Notes: generated by a model from the sequence alone, not told the origin. A DNA stretch of 5,647 bases from Clostridia bacterium (GCA_017540285.1 JAFYBI010000076.1:1-5647); one strand, 5' to 3'. Positions 1 through 5,647 are shown, counted from the stretch's first letter. Program-made: numbers and translations.

Positions 1-1
1 C

Positions 2-808
2 TACGAAAAGGTCCGCAACGGCGAATGGTATCTGGACGACTTCATCGGGATGATGAAGGACGTCTACATCGACGTCAACGGCGACACGAAGCGGGATGAC
101 GGCGATATTTACGGATTCGCCTGCAGCTCCGCCCTGTACGCCATCCAGGAATCCTTCGGCATCGAGCCCGTCAAGGAGGACGAGGACGGACGGCTGTACC
201 TCGACATCAACAACGAGACGACGGTGACGCTGATCGAGAAATTCTACCACATGATGGCGGAGACGGAGGGGGGCTACCTCAACAACGCCGAAAGCATCTA
301 CACGTTCGCGTCCGGAAACGCCCTCTTCGGCATGTTCGATCTGGGCAGAGTGCTCAGCAATCTCCGCGACGCGGAAGTCACGTACGGGATCCTTCCGATC
401 CCGAAGCTGAACGAGCTGCAGGCGGACTATATCTCCGGGTCCACCGACCGACCGTTCGCGATCCCCACGACGGCGCAGAACGACGAGCGCCTCGGCGTCA
501 TCATCGAAGCGATGTCGGCGGAGGGCTACAAGCAGGTGCGCCCAGCCTTCTTTGAGATCGCGCTCAAATCGAAATACGCATACGACGCGGAATCCGCCGA
601 GATGCTGGAGATCATCGGCAACACCATCGTCTTGGACTTCTCCTATATCTATTCCAACTTCGGCGGGTTTGCGTGGACGCTGATGAACATGATGAGCGTG
701 GGCAATCCCACGAAGGATTTCGCCTCCTATTACGCGAAAAACGAGAAGGTGCAGAAGAAGACGCTGGAGAAGCTGCAAAAATCCTTTAACAACCTGAAGA
801 ATCCGTAA
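2..808 (+). CDS. ABC transporter extracellular sugar-binding protein, C-terminal part (5' truncated by window)
   Basis: Solute-binding component of a carbohydrate ABC importer; it would sit outside the membrane, normally as a lipoprotein, and pass the sugar to two permeases. The frame is open from position 2 to the TAA at 806-808 and gives 268 residues; the ATG at 50 is internal, because in-frame coding continues upstream to the edge. The signal peptide and N-terminal lobe are missing. Residues 24-35 read DVNGDTKRDDGD, the Asp/Asn/Gly-rich EF-hand-like loop often seen as D-x-NGD-x-K-x-D in clostridial family-1 binding proteins. Further family-like segments are YGILPIPKLNE, the AIPTTAQNDE region followed by a VIIEAMSAEGYKQVRPAFFE helix, ALKSKYAYDAESAEMLEII, and a Lys-rich C-terminal helix. 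No permease gene lies downstream; the GH3 gene follows after 107 bases. The family assignment comes from these recalled patterns; the ligand is inferred only from the neighbouring hydrolases. Confidence 0.9.
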   Translation, partial: YEKVRNGEWYLDDFIGMMKDVYIDVNGDTKRDDGDIYGFACSSALYAIQESFGIEPVKEDEDGRLYLDINNETTVTLIEKFYHMMAETEGGYLNNAESIYTFASGNALFGMFDLGRVLSNLRDAEVTYGILPIPKLNELQADYISGSTDRPFAIPTTAQNDERLGVIIEAMSAEGYKQVRPAFFEIALKSKYAYDAESAEMLEIIGNTIVLDFSYIYSNFGGFAWTLMNMMSVGNPTKDFASYYAKNEKVQKKTLEKLQKSFNNLKNP

Positions 809-842
809 GAGACCTGCCGGAGAACGGCGCCTGCTGCCGATT

Positions 843-869
843 CCGGTGTCCGTCCCCGACGGAGACCGG
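843..869 (+). other. Intergenic hairpin between binding-protein and GH3 genes
   Basis: CCGGT (843-847) pairs with ACCGG (865-869), a single G-G mismatch follows, and TCCGTC (849-854) pairs with GACGGA (858-863) around a CCC loop. This gives an 11-bp, very GC-rich stem. No T-tract follows, so it does not look like a full intrinsic terminator. Such a hairpin downstream of a binding-protein gene could protect the 3' end of that message or lower downstream expression; that role is inferred from other sugar-transport operons. The rest of 809-915 shows no recognisable promoter. Confidence 0.6.
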
Positions 870-904
870 CCGGCGTCGCGGCAATCCCTCACTTTCCCGG
901 AAAG

Positions 905-911
905 AAGGAGG
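905..911 (+). promoter_or_regulatory. Ribosome binding site of the GH3 gene
   Basis: AAGGAGG lies four bases before the ATG at 916 and is a near-perfect anti-Shine-Dalgarno match. It supports 916 as the start. A weak 5-bp stem (892-896 with 900-904) sits immediately upstream and overlaps nothing essential. Confidence 0.85.
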
Positions 912-915
912 ACGC

Positions 916-3432
916 ATGGAACGATACCAAAACACGAATCTGCCGTTTGAGGAGCGGGTCGACGATCTCGTCGCGCGGATGACGCTCGAGGAGAAGATCG
1001 CCGTCCTCATCGAGACCTCCGAGGCAAACGAGCGGCTCGGCATCCCGAAATATTACCACGGAAACGAAGCGCTGCACGGCGTGGTGCGGCCCGGGAAATA
1101 TACCGTCTTCCCGCAGGCCATCGCGTTCGGCGCCATGTTCGACTGCGCCCTCATGGAGGAGATCGCCGAAGCCATCTCCGACGAGGCGCGGGCGATGCAC
1201 CACCGCGGGCAGGCGATCACCGAGAAGAATACCCTGTTCGGCGGGCGGTACAGCGGGCTCCTCACCTTCTGGTCGCCGGATCTCAATCTCTGCCGCGATC
1301 CGCGGTGGGGCCGGACCCCCGAGACCTACGGCGAAGACCCGTATCTCGCGGGCAAGACCGGGGCGGCGTTCGTCAGAGGACTGCAGGGCCGCGATCCGAA
1401 GTACCTCAAGGCCGTCGCGACGCCGAAGCACTTCACCGCGAACAACGAGGAGCACAACCGCTTCTCGTGCAACGCCGAAATGAGCGAGAAGACCTTCCGG
1501 GAATACCACCTCGAGCCGTTCCGGATCGCGGTGAAGGAGGGGCATCCCGCCGCCGTCATGGCCGCCTACAACGCGATCAACGGGATCCCCTGCCACGAGA
1601 ACCGGCGGCTGCTCACCGACATCCTGCGCGGGGAGTGGGGCTTCGACGGCTACGTCGTCTCGGACTGCTCGGGGGTCGCCCGGCTCTGGGACGCGCACAA
1701 ACGGTACGCCGATCCCGCCGACGCCGCGTCCGCCGCGATGAACGCCGGGGTGGACCTCGAATGCGGGGGCTACGCGGCGTACGAGCATCTGTACACGGAA
1801 TTCCTCGCCGGGCAGGTCGAAAAGGGGAGGACGACCGAGGAGCGGATCACGGAGGCATGCCGCCGGGTCCTGCTCGCGCGCTTCCGCCTCGGACAGTTCG
1901 ATCCGGACGAGCAGGTCCCGTTCTCGAAGATCCCGCTTTCCGTTGTGGGCTGCGAAAAGCATCGGGACCTCGCCCGGAAGGCCGCGCTCGAATCGATCGT
2001 CTTGCTCAAAAACGACGGCGTCTTGCCGATCGGCGGGGACAAAACGATCGCGCTCGTCGGGAACAACGCCGCCGTCTGCCAGTTCGGGGATTACAGCGGC
2101 GAACCGCTGAACCGCCCCGTATCTCCCCTTGACGGCATGCTCGCGGAGTACGGCGCGGCGGTCACGGCGGTCCCGTGGAAATGGCGCCCCGACGGACAGA
2201 CCTACGTCCCCGCGGACCGGGCGCATCTCTGCACGCCGGACGGGGAGCCGGGACTTCGCGGCGAATATTACGCGAACGCCGGATTCCTCGGCGAGCCGAT
2301 GACGCGCGTCGATCCCGCCGTCGACTTTGCGTGGAACGACCGGATGCCGGACGCTTATATCACCTCGGTGCAGTATTCGATCCGCTGGACGGGCGCGCTG
2401 TGTCCCGACACGGACGGCGTGTATCTTCTGCGCCTTGTATGGTCCGGGAGCGCGCCGTGCGAAAAGCCGACGATCACGGTGGACGGGCGGGATCTCGGTC
2501 AGGAGGCGGCCCTCACGCTCGAGGCCGGACGGCGGTACTCCCTCGTGATCGAATACCGGAAGGCCGCCGAGGACCCGATGATCCGGTTCGAATGGACGCC
2601 CCCGGAGAGTGGGATCGGCGATCCGTTCGCGGAGGAGATCGCGGCGGCGTCCCGGGCGGACGTGACCGTGGCGGTCGTCGGGCTCGGGCGGGAATACGAA
2701 TGCGAAGGCCGCGACCGGGAAAGCCTCGGTCTGCCGCCGGAGCAGGAGGAATTCCTCGCGCGCCTCTTCGATACGGGAAAGCCGGTCGTCGTCGTGCTCG
2801 AGGCCGGGAGTCCCCTGTCCGTGCCGGAGATCGAGAGGCGCGCGGCGGCGGTGATCGAAGCGTGGTATCCCGGCGAGCGGGGCGGGGAAGCCCTCAGCCG
2901 GCTGATCGCGGGCCGCGAGAACTTCTCGGGACGGCTCCCGGCGACGTTCCCGATGTCCGCCGACGATCTGCCGCCCTTCGACGACTACGAGATGGCGCAC
3001 GGCCGGACGTATCTGTACGCGAAAAAGCCCCCGCTCTGGCCGTTCGGGTTCGGGCTGTCCTATACGCGCTTCTCCTATGCCGATCCCCGCGTGGTGCGCA
3101 CGCCGGACGGCTGGGACGTGGCGGTCACGGTCAAGAATACCGGAGAGCGCGCCGGAGACGAGGTGGTCGAGCTGTACCTCGACAGCGCGGGGGTGCCCGG
3201 CCAGGCGAACTGGCGGCTCCGCGGATTCCGGCGGGTGACGCTCGGGGCGGGCGAGGAGCGGCGCTGTGTCTTCCGCCTGACGGAGGAGGACTTCACCCTG
3301 TACGACCACGACGGCCGGGCTGCTTACCGTCCCGGCACTTACACGGCGTCGCTCGGCGGCTCTCTGCCGGACCGGCGCAGTCTCGAGCTCGGCGCGGCGG
3401 CATGCGTGTCCGTCGCGATCGAGGCGGAATGA
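916..3432 (+). CDS. Glycoside hydrolase family 3 beta-glycosidase (beta-glucosidase or beta-xylosidase) with inserted PA14 domain
   Basis: Retaining exo-beta-glycosidase that removes terminal beta-glucose or beta-xylose from oligosaccharides; 838 residues, complete. The protein begins MERYQNTNLPFEERV with no signal peptide, so a cytoplasmic location is expected. The first domain (about 20-330) holds DPRWGR (128-133), TPKHF (169-173) and GFDGYVVSDC (242-251); Asp250 is the expected nucleophile. The second alpha/beta domain begins near ARKAALESIVLLKNDGVLPI (353-372) and is interrupted by a PA14-like domain (about 447-563, GLRGEYYANAGF to RFEWTPP). It resumes with YECEGRDRESLGLP (594-607), where Glu597 is the likely acid/base. 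PFGFGLSYT (709-717) leads into a C-terminal fibronectin-III-like domain (about 725-828). The order matches PA14-containing GH3 enzymes such as the Kluyveromyces marxianus beta-glucosidase, in which PA14 shapes the pocket for short substrates. The following gene starts about 30 bases downstream, so the two are probably one operon. Glucose versus xylose specificity cannot be read from the sequence. Confidence 0.96.
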   Translation: MERYQNTNLPFEERVDDLVARMTLEEKIAVLIETSEANERLGIPKYYHGNEALHGVVRPGKYTVFPQAIAFGAMFDCALMEEIAEAISDEARAMHHRGQAITEKNTLFGGRYSGLLTFWSPDLNLCRDPRWGRTPETYGEDPYLAGKTGAAFVRGLQGRDPKYLKAVATPKHFTANNEEHNRFSCNAEMSEKTFREYHLEPFRIAVKEGHPAAVMAAYNAINGIPCHENRRLLTDILRGEWGFDGYVVSDCSGVARLWDAHKRYADPADAASAAMNAGVDLECGGYAAYEHLYTEFLAGQVEKGRTTEERITEACRRVLLARFRLGQFDPDEQVPFSKIPLSVVGCEKHRDLARKAALESIVLLKNDGVLPIGGDKTIALVGNNAAVCQFGDYSGEPLNRPVSPLDGMLAEYGAAVTAVPWKWRPDGQTYVPADRAHLCTPDGEPGLRGEYYANAGFLGEPMTRVDPAVDFAWNDRMPDAYITSVQYSIRWTGALCPDTDGVYLLRLVWSGSAPCEKPTITVDGRDLGQEAALTLEAGRRYSLVIEYRKAAEDPMIRFEWTPPESGIGDPFAEEIAAASRADVTVAVVGLGREYECEGRDRESLGLPPEQEEFLARLFDTGKPVVVVLEAGSPLSVPEIERRAAAVIEAWYPGERGGEALSRLIAGRENFSGRLPATFPMSADDLPPFDDYEMAHGRTYLYAKKPPLWPFGFGLSYTRFSYADPRVVRTPDGWDVAVTVKNTGERAGDEVVELYLDSAGVPGQANWRLRGFRRVTLGAGEERRCVFRLTEEDFTLYDHDGRAAYRPGTYTASLGGSLPDRRSLELGAAACVSVAIEAE

Positions 3433-3451
3433 GAGAATTCCCGATCAGATC

Positions 3452-3457
3452 AGGAGG
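3452..3457 (+). promoter_or_regulatory. Ribosome binding site that decides the GH29 start
   Basis: AGGAGG directly abuts the in-frame ATG at 3458 (no spacer) but lies six bases before a second in-frame ATG at 3464. Six bases is a workable spacing and zero is not, so translation most likely begins at 3464 and the longer start at 3458 is an over-call by two codons. Confidence 0.8.
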
Positions 3458-3463
3458 ATGATC

Positions 3464-4759
3464 ATGTACATCGCAAAACCGACGAAAGAACAGCTTGCCT
3501 GGCAGGACATGGAGCTCGGCGTCCTGATCCACTACTGCCTCGAAATCTACCGCCCGGACCTCGGGGGAGACTGGTACAAGACGGATCGGGTGCGGACCGC
3601 GCTGGCGCCCGAGACGATCCGGCCCGAAAAGCTCGACCCCGCCCAGTGGGTGAGAAGCGCGGCGGCGCTCGGGGCGAAATATGCCGTCCTCGTGACGAAC
3701 CACTGCACCGGATTTTCCCTCTGGGACTCGAAGGTCAACGATTTCTCCATCGCGCACACCGGATGGCGGGGCGGCGGCGGGGACATCTGCCGGGAATTCA
3801 TCGCAGCCTGCGCCAAATACGGCCTGAAACCCGGCTTCTACTATTCCACCGGGTGCAACGGGTACTACAACATCAACGACAACTGGAAGTGGGACTACCG
3901 GAGTCCGGAGTATCAGGCCTACGTGAAGAACGTCGAGGCGCAGGTCACGGAGCTCTGGACGATGTACGGCGACCTCTTCGAGATCTGGTTCGACGGCGGG
4001 ATCATCCCTCCCGAAAAGGGCGGCCCGGACCTCACGCCGATCCTGAGGCAGCATCAGCCGCACGCGATCTGCTTCCAGGGCCCGCGCGACTGGGCGCACA
4101 ACACCCGCTGGGTCGGGAACGAGGACGGGCTCGCGCCGGAGAACTGCTGGGCGACCACCAACGCGGGCGAGGCGCGGTACGACGGCACCGTCCCGGACGA
4201 AAAAGCGGGCGTCGGCGATCCGGACGGGAAATACTACTGGCCGGCGGAGTGCGACATGCCCAACCGGACGCACCGCGCGTTCGGCGGCGGATGGGCATGG
4301 AAGGCCGGGGAAGAGGACCTGCTCTATTCGACCGACGAGCTGCTCGACTGCTATGTCCGCTCGGTCGGGCGCAACGCCAACATGCTCATGGGCATGGCGA
4401 TCTCGACCGACGGGGACTTCCAGGACGAGGCGCAGTTCAAGGCGTTCGGCGGGCGCATCCGCGAGACCTTCGGGATGCCGCGCGCCTTCCTCGGGCATCC
4501 CGCGCTGAGCGAGGGGAAATGTGCCCTCTCGTTCGGGGAATCCGTGCCGGTGAAGTACGTCTCGATCCGGGAGGACATCGCGGACGGTCAGCGGATCCGC
4601 GGCTTCCGCATCCTCGCGGACGGGCTGCCCGTGTACGAGAGCGCATGCGTCGGGCACCGGCGGATCGTGCCGTTTGAAAACCTTTCCGCCCGGGAAATCA
4701 CCGTGGAGATCACGAAGGACGCGGGCCGCGCATCGATCCGCGACGTCGCGGTGTATTGA
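3464..4759 (+). CDS. Alpha-L-fucosidase-like glycoside hydrolase (GH29), divergent active site
   Basis: Predicted retaining alpha-L-fucosidase; 431 residues from the ATG at 3464, chosen because the AGGAGG is correctly spaced only for it. No signal peptide is present, so it is probably cytoplasmic. The N-terminal barrel carries ELGVLIHY (17-24, His23 in the place of the conserved GIFIHWG His) and GGDWYKTD (34-41). WFDGG follows, with Asp177 as the expected nucleophile. WPAECD contains Glu262, a candidate acid/base by analogy with GH29 subfamily B, and SVGRNANMLMG matches the usual SVGRNGNLLLN segment. The His-His motif of typical enzymes (KHHDGF) reads NHCTGF (79-84), so the second His is Cys81. 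The SIRPGWFYH stretch that usually follows the acid/base is replaced by an unrelated Gly/Trp-rich sequence. A short beta-rich C-terminal domain covers about 345-431. Fold and family look secure, but strict fucose specificity is less certain. It shares an operon with the GH3 gene upstream. Confidence 0.87.
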   Translation: MYIAKPTKEQLAWQDMELGVLIHYCLEIYRPDLGGDWYKTDRVRTALAPETIRPEKLDPAQWVRSAAALGAKYAVLVTNHCTGFSLWDSKVNDFSIAHTGWRGGGGDICREFIAACAKYGLKPGFYYSTGCNGYYNINDNWKWDYRSPEYQAYVKNVEAQVTELWTMYGDLFEIWFDGGIIPPEKGGPDLTPILRQHQPHAICFQGPRDWAHNTRWVGNEDGLAPENCWATTNAGEARYDGTVPDEKAGVGDPDGKYYWPAECDMPNRTHRAFGGGWAWKAGEEDLLYSTDELLDCYVRSVGRNANMLMGMAISTDGDFQDEAQFKAFGGRIRETFGMPRAFLGHPALSEGKCALSFGESVPVKYVSIREDIADGQRIRGFRILADGLPVYESACVGHRRIVPFENLSAREITVEITKDAGRASIRDVAVY

Positions 4760-4774
4760 TCGGCAGACAACGAG

Positions 4775-4840
4775 AAAAGGGGCTGTCGCATGAACTCTCC
4801 AAGAAACGGAGGTGTGCGGCGGTCCCTTTGTTGTTCTGTA
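4775..4840 (+). terminator. Intrinsic terminator of the operon, after the GH29 gene
   Basis: AAAGGGGCTGTCGCA (4776-4790) pairs along all 15 positions with TGCGGCGGTCCCTTT (4815-4829); three of the pairs are G-U. An inner stem CTCC/GGAG (4797-4800 with 4808-4811) sits in the loop. The stem ends in a T-rich tail (TTTGTTGTTCTGT). It begins 16 bases after the GH29 stop, where an operon terminator is expected. The left arm includes the 15-mer that recurs inverted at 5307-5321. Confidence 0.75.
4777..4791 (+). repeat. Left copy of 15-bp perfect inverted repeat
   Basis: AAGGGGCTGTCGCAT is the exact reverse complement of 5307-5321. Beyond the 15 bases the inner flanks stay loosely alike (AT-GAACT here, ATAAGGAACT on the other strand at the right copy). 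It doubles as the left arm of the GH29 terminator. It could be an end of a non-autonomous mobile element or a terminator module used by both convergent genes. Confidence 0.8.
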
Positions 4841-4890
4841 TATAGGCGCGCGACGGCGTTGAAGAGCATGGCTTCGCACCGTATTTTATG

Positions 4891-5046
4891 TGTCATTGCG
4901 AGGACTGAATTTCCGCGGTGCGGGAACTCTTGTGATGTGGCAATCCGCATCCCCTGTATGGGGGAAACCATGGAGAATGGCTGTCCGTCTCGGGGTGGGG
5001 TACGGATTCCCACGTCAGGGCCATGAGGCCCTTCCTCGGAATGACA
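4891..5046. repeat. Structured palindromic repeat, long copy (A, 156 bp)
   Basis: The ends TGTCATTGCGAGGA (4891-4904) and TCCTCGGAATGACA (5033-5046) are inverted repeats with 13 of 14 matches. Inside, GATGTGGCAATCCGCA (4934-4949) is inverted as TACGGATTCCCACGTC (5001-5016) with 13 of 16 matches. Local hairpins are 4911-4926 (TTCCGC/GCGGGAA with one bulge), TCCCC/GGGGA (4950-4965), CCAT/ATGG (4968-4980) and AGGGCC-ATGA-GGCCCT (5017-5032). The layout is a long stem with several side hairpins. TGTCATTGCGAG-type ends resemble palindromic intergenic repeats of many bacterial genomes, but I cannot name a family. No credible protein is encoded. Confidence 0.85.
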
Positions 5047-5115
5047 CCATAACATGCAGCTGACAGATCATTCGATCAGCGATTGCCTGAAATGGGTACC
5101 AACCGCATAAACGAG

Positions 5116-5216
5116 TGTCATTGCGAGGAGCAGGTCCCGAGACCTGCGACGTGGCAATCCGTATTCCCTGTGTGGGGGAGAAACCATGGAAAATGGCTGT
5201 TCGTCTCGGAACGACA
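5116..5216. repeat. Structured palindromic repeat, short copy (B, 101 bp)
   Basis: It starts TGTCATTGCGAGGAG and ends TCTCGGAACGACA. The core 5148-5209 aligns with 4934-4993 of copy A at roughly 90 percent identity plus a 2-base insertion. A 7-bp hairpin, GCAGGTC-CCGA-GACCTGC (5130-5147), lies between the end and the core; copy A has a different hairpin there. The TCCC/GGGA (5165-5179) and CCAT/ATGG (5184-5196) hairpins are kept. The second half-arm of copy A (4994-5039) is absent, as if deleted between the short direct repeats TCTCGG and CCTCGG. Confidence 0.85.
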
Positions 5217-5221
5217 CGTCT

Positions 5222-5243
5222 CATGTGGGTTTCCGCCCATATG
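5222..5243 (+). other. Small intergenic hairpin
   Basis: CATGTGGG (5222-5229) pairs with CCCATATG (5236-5243) around a TTTCCG loop, 8 bp including one G-U pair. No T-tract follows directly. It lies just after repeat B and may be part of its flank. Function unknown. Confidence 0.4.
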
Positions 5244-5261
5244 TTTATGCAGTCGTTCTCA

Positions 5262-5321
5262 CATAAGGAAAGGCGGATTCCAGTGTCAACGGGCACCAAG
5301 TTCCTTATGCGACAGCCCCTT
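5262..5321 (-). terminator. Candidate terminator or 3'-end hairpin of the SLH-domain gene
   Basis: CATAAGGAA (5262-5270) and TTCCTTATG (5301-5309) form a perfect 9-bp stem with a 30-base loop, about 30 bases past the stop of the minus-strand gene. On that strand the message would read AAGGGGCTGTCGCATAAGGAA before the loop, so the same 15-mer seen in the GH29 terminator opens this structure. The lower stem pairs poorly and no strong T-tract follows, so termination efficiency is doubtful. Confidence 0.35.
5307..5321 (-). repeat. Right copy of 15-bp perfect inverted repeat
   Basis: ATGCGACAGCCCCTT is the exact reverse complement of 4777-4791; the outer boundaries are 545 bases apart. It is followed on the + strand by TTGTTGTT, like the tail after the GH29 terminator stem (CCCTTTGTTGTT). 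No convincing direct target-site duplication is visible outside the two copies. Confidence 0.8.
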
Positions 5322-5340
5322 GTTGTTGTGAAGAAAAGAT

Positions 5341-5647
5341 TCAGTTCACCGCCTTCGCCGCGGTGAGAAGGAAGGCTTTGAACGCCGTCACCGTCATGGG
5401 CGCGTTCCAGCCATAGCCGTCCGCCGGCGCTTCGGGAAGAAGGCCCCGCGCCGAGAGGACCGCGATCTCCCCGGACGCCCACGCGGGAACGCCTTCGGGC
5501 GCGGCAGCATCCGTCTCCGGGGCGGCTTTCAGGCAGCGCGCCAGCATCACGGACGCCTCGGCAAGCGTCACCGCCCGATCCGCGCGCAGCGTGCCGTCCT
5601 CATACCCGCGCAGAACATCGCAGGCAGCGGCGCCGCGGAGAGCGGGC
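5341..5647 (-). CDS. S-layer-homology (SLH) domain protein, C-terminal end, partial with apparent frameshift
   Basis: SLH domains anchor secreted proteins to cell-wall polymers of Gram-positive bacteria. Reading leftward, the gene ends at TGA (5343-5341). In the final frame, from about 5580, it reads DRAVTLAEASVMLARCL, the second half of an SLH repeat. After an Ala/Pro/Glu-rich linker comes PAWASGEIAVLSARGLL and a last SLH-like helix ending in KAVN. Upstream, the matching first half of that repeat (LRGAAACDVLRGYEDGTLR) is clear but in another frame; the two join if two bases are missing near 5581-5584, in a CG-rich run (CTGCGCGGAT). The GTG at 5571 is therefore internal, not a start. The break could be a pseudogene mutation or a sequencing or assembly error. 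The domains N-terminal to the SLH region, and hence the function, lie outside the window. The gene is convergent with the hydrolase operon. Confidence 0.72.
   Translation of the reverse strand, partial: PALRGAAACDVLRGYEDGTLRADRAVTLAEASVMLARCLKAAPETDAAAPEGVPAWASGEIAVLSARGLLPEAPADGYGWNAPMTVTAFKAFLLTAAKAVN

Noticed and set aside
892..904. Short hairpin CTTTC/GAAAG just before the GH3 ribosome site
   Set aside because: Only 5 bp with a 3-base loop, expected often by chance; not strong enough to claim regulation.
889..3309. 806-codon open frame on the minus strand, antisense to the GH3 gene
   Set aside because: It is a codon-bias shadow of a GC-rich gene: the product is low-complexity, rich in Arg/Pro/Val/Asp, has no recognisable motif, and lies wholly opposite a gene with clear catalytic motifs.
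2175..3461. 428-codon + strand frame overlapping the GH3 gene
   Set aside because: Out-of-frame shadow with an Arg/Gly/Ala-rich product; the GH3 frame holds PA14, catalytic and fibronectin-III motifs throughout the same DNA.
3293..4879. Long minus-strand frame and the 343-codon + strand frame (3646-4677) over the GH29 gene
   Set aside because: Both are shadows of the GH29 coding sequence, Arg/Pro-rich, without plausible ribosome sites or domain motifs.
4891..5216. Possible CRISPR array
   Set aside because: Only two copies of over 100 bp, unequal in length and internally palindromic, with no short regular repeat-spacer pattern.
4790..5331. Small open frames on both strands in the intergenic island (for example 4790-5026 and 5083-5331 on +, 4588-5055 and 5015-5482 on -)
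   Set aside because: They run through the palindromic repeats and terminator, start at arbitrary codons without a ribosome site, and give no recognisable protein. Repeats A and B are read in different ways, so their similarity is at DNA level only.
4760..5340. Possible tRNA or known riboswitch among the hairpins
   Set aside because: No T-loop GGTTCGAATC-like motif, no CCA end and no riboswitch consensus that I recognise; the region is also 3' of both flanking genes rather than in a leader.

Overview
The window looks like part of a plant- or host-glycan utilisation locus from a GC-rich, Gram-positive anaerobe, most likely an uncultured gut or rumen Clostridia (Oscillospirales or Christensenellales type). 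This rests on strong AGGAGG ribosome binding sites, a Firmicutes-style sugar-ABC solute-binding protein, signal-less glycoside hydrolases and an S-layer-homology (SLH) protein. The taxonomic guess is an inference; no marker gene is present.

Layout. (1) Positions 2-808, + strand: C-terminal 268 residues of an extracellular sugar-binding protein of an ABC importer; the start lies outside the window. (2) Positions 809-915: a gap with no gene, containing a strong inverted repeat (843-869) that forms a hairpin without a T-tract. (3) Positions 916-3432, + strand: complete GH3 beta-glycosidase with a PA14 domain inserted in its second domain. (4) Positions 3464-4759, + strand: complete GH29 alpha-L-fucosidase-like enzyme with an altered active-site motif. 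(5) Positions 4760-5340: about 580 bases of non-coding DNA, visibly less GC-rich than the genes. It holds a good intrinsic terminator for the GH29 gene, two copies of a structured palindromic repeat (4891-5046 and 5116-5216) and a 15-bp perfect inverted repeat (4777-4791 / 5307-5321) that brackets them. (6) Positions 5341-5647, - strand: the 3' end of an SLH-domain gene, convergent with the operon, with an apparent frameshift near 5581.

How the genes work together. The three + strand genes are probably co-transcribed. The binding protein would deliver an oligosaccharide to the (unseen) permeases. The GH29 enzyme would remove alpha-fucose and the GH3 enzyme terminal beta-glucose or beta-xylose units, both in the cytoplasm because neither has a signal peptide. 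A fucosylated plant oligosaccharide is one candidate substrate, but the sequence does not prove it.

The most unusual part is the intergenic repeat island. Three hairpins at equivalent positions in the repeat arms have different sequences but keep a hairpin, the shorter copy looks like a 46-bp deletion derivative of the longer one, and the same 15-mer lies just downstream of both convergent genes.
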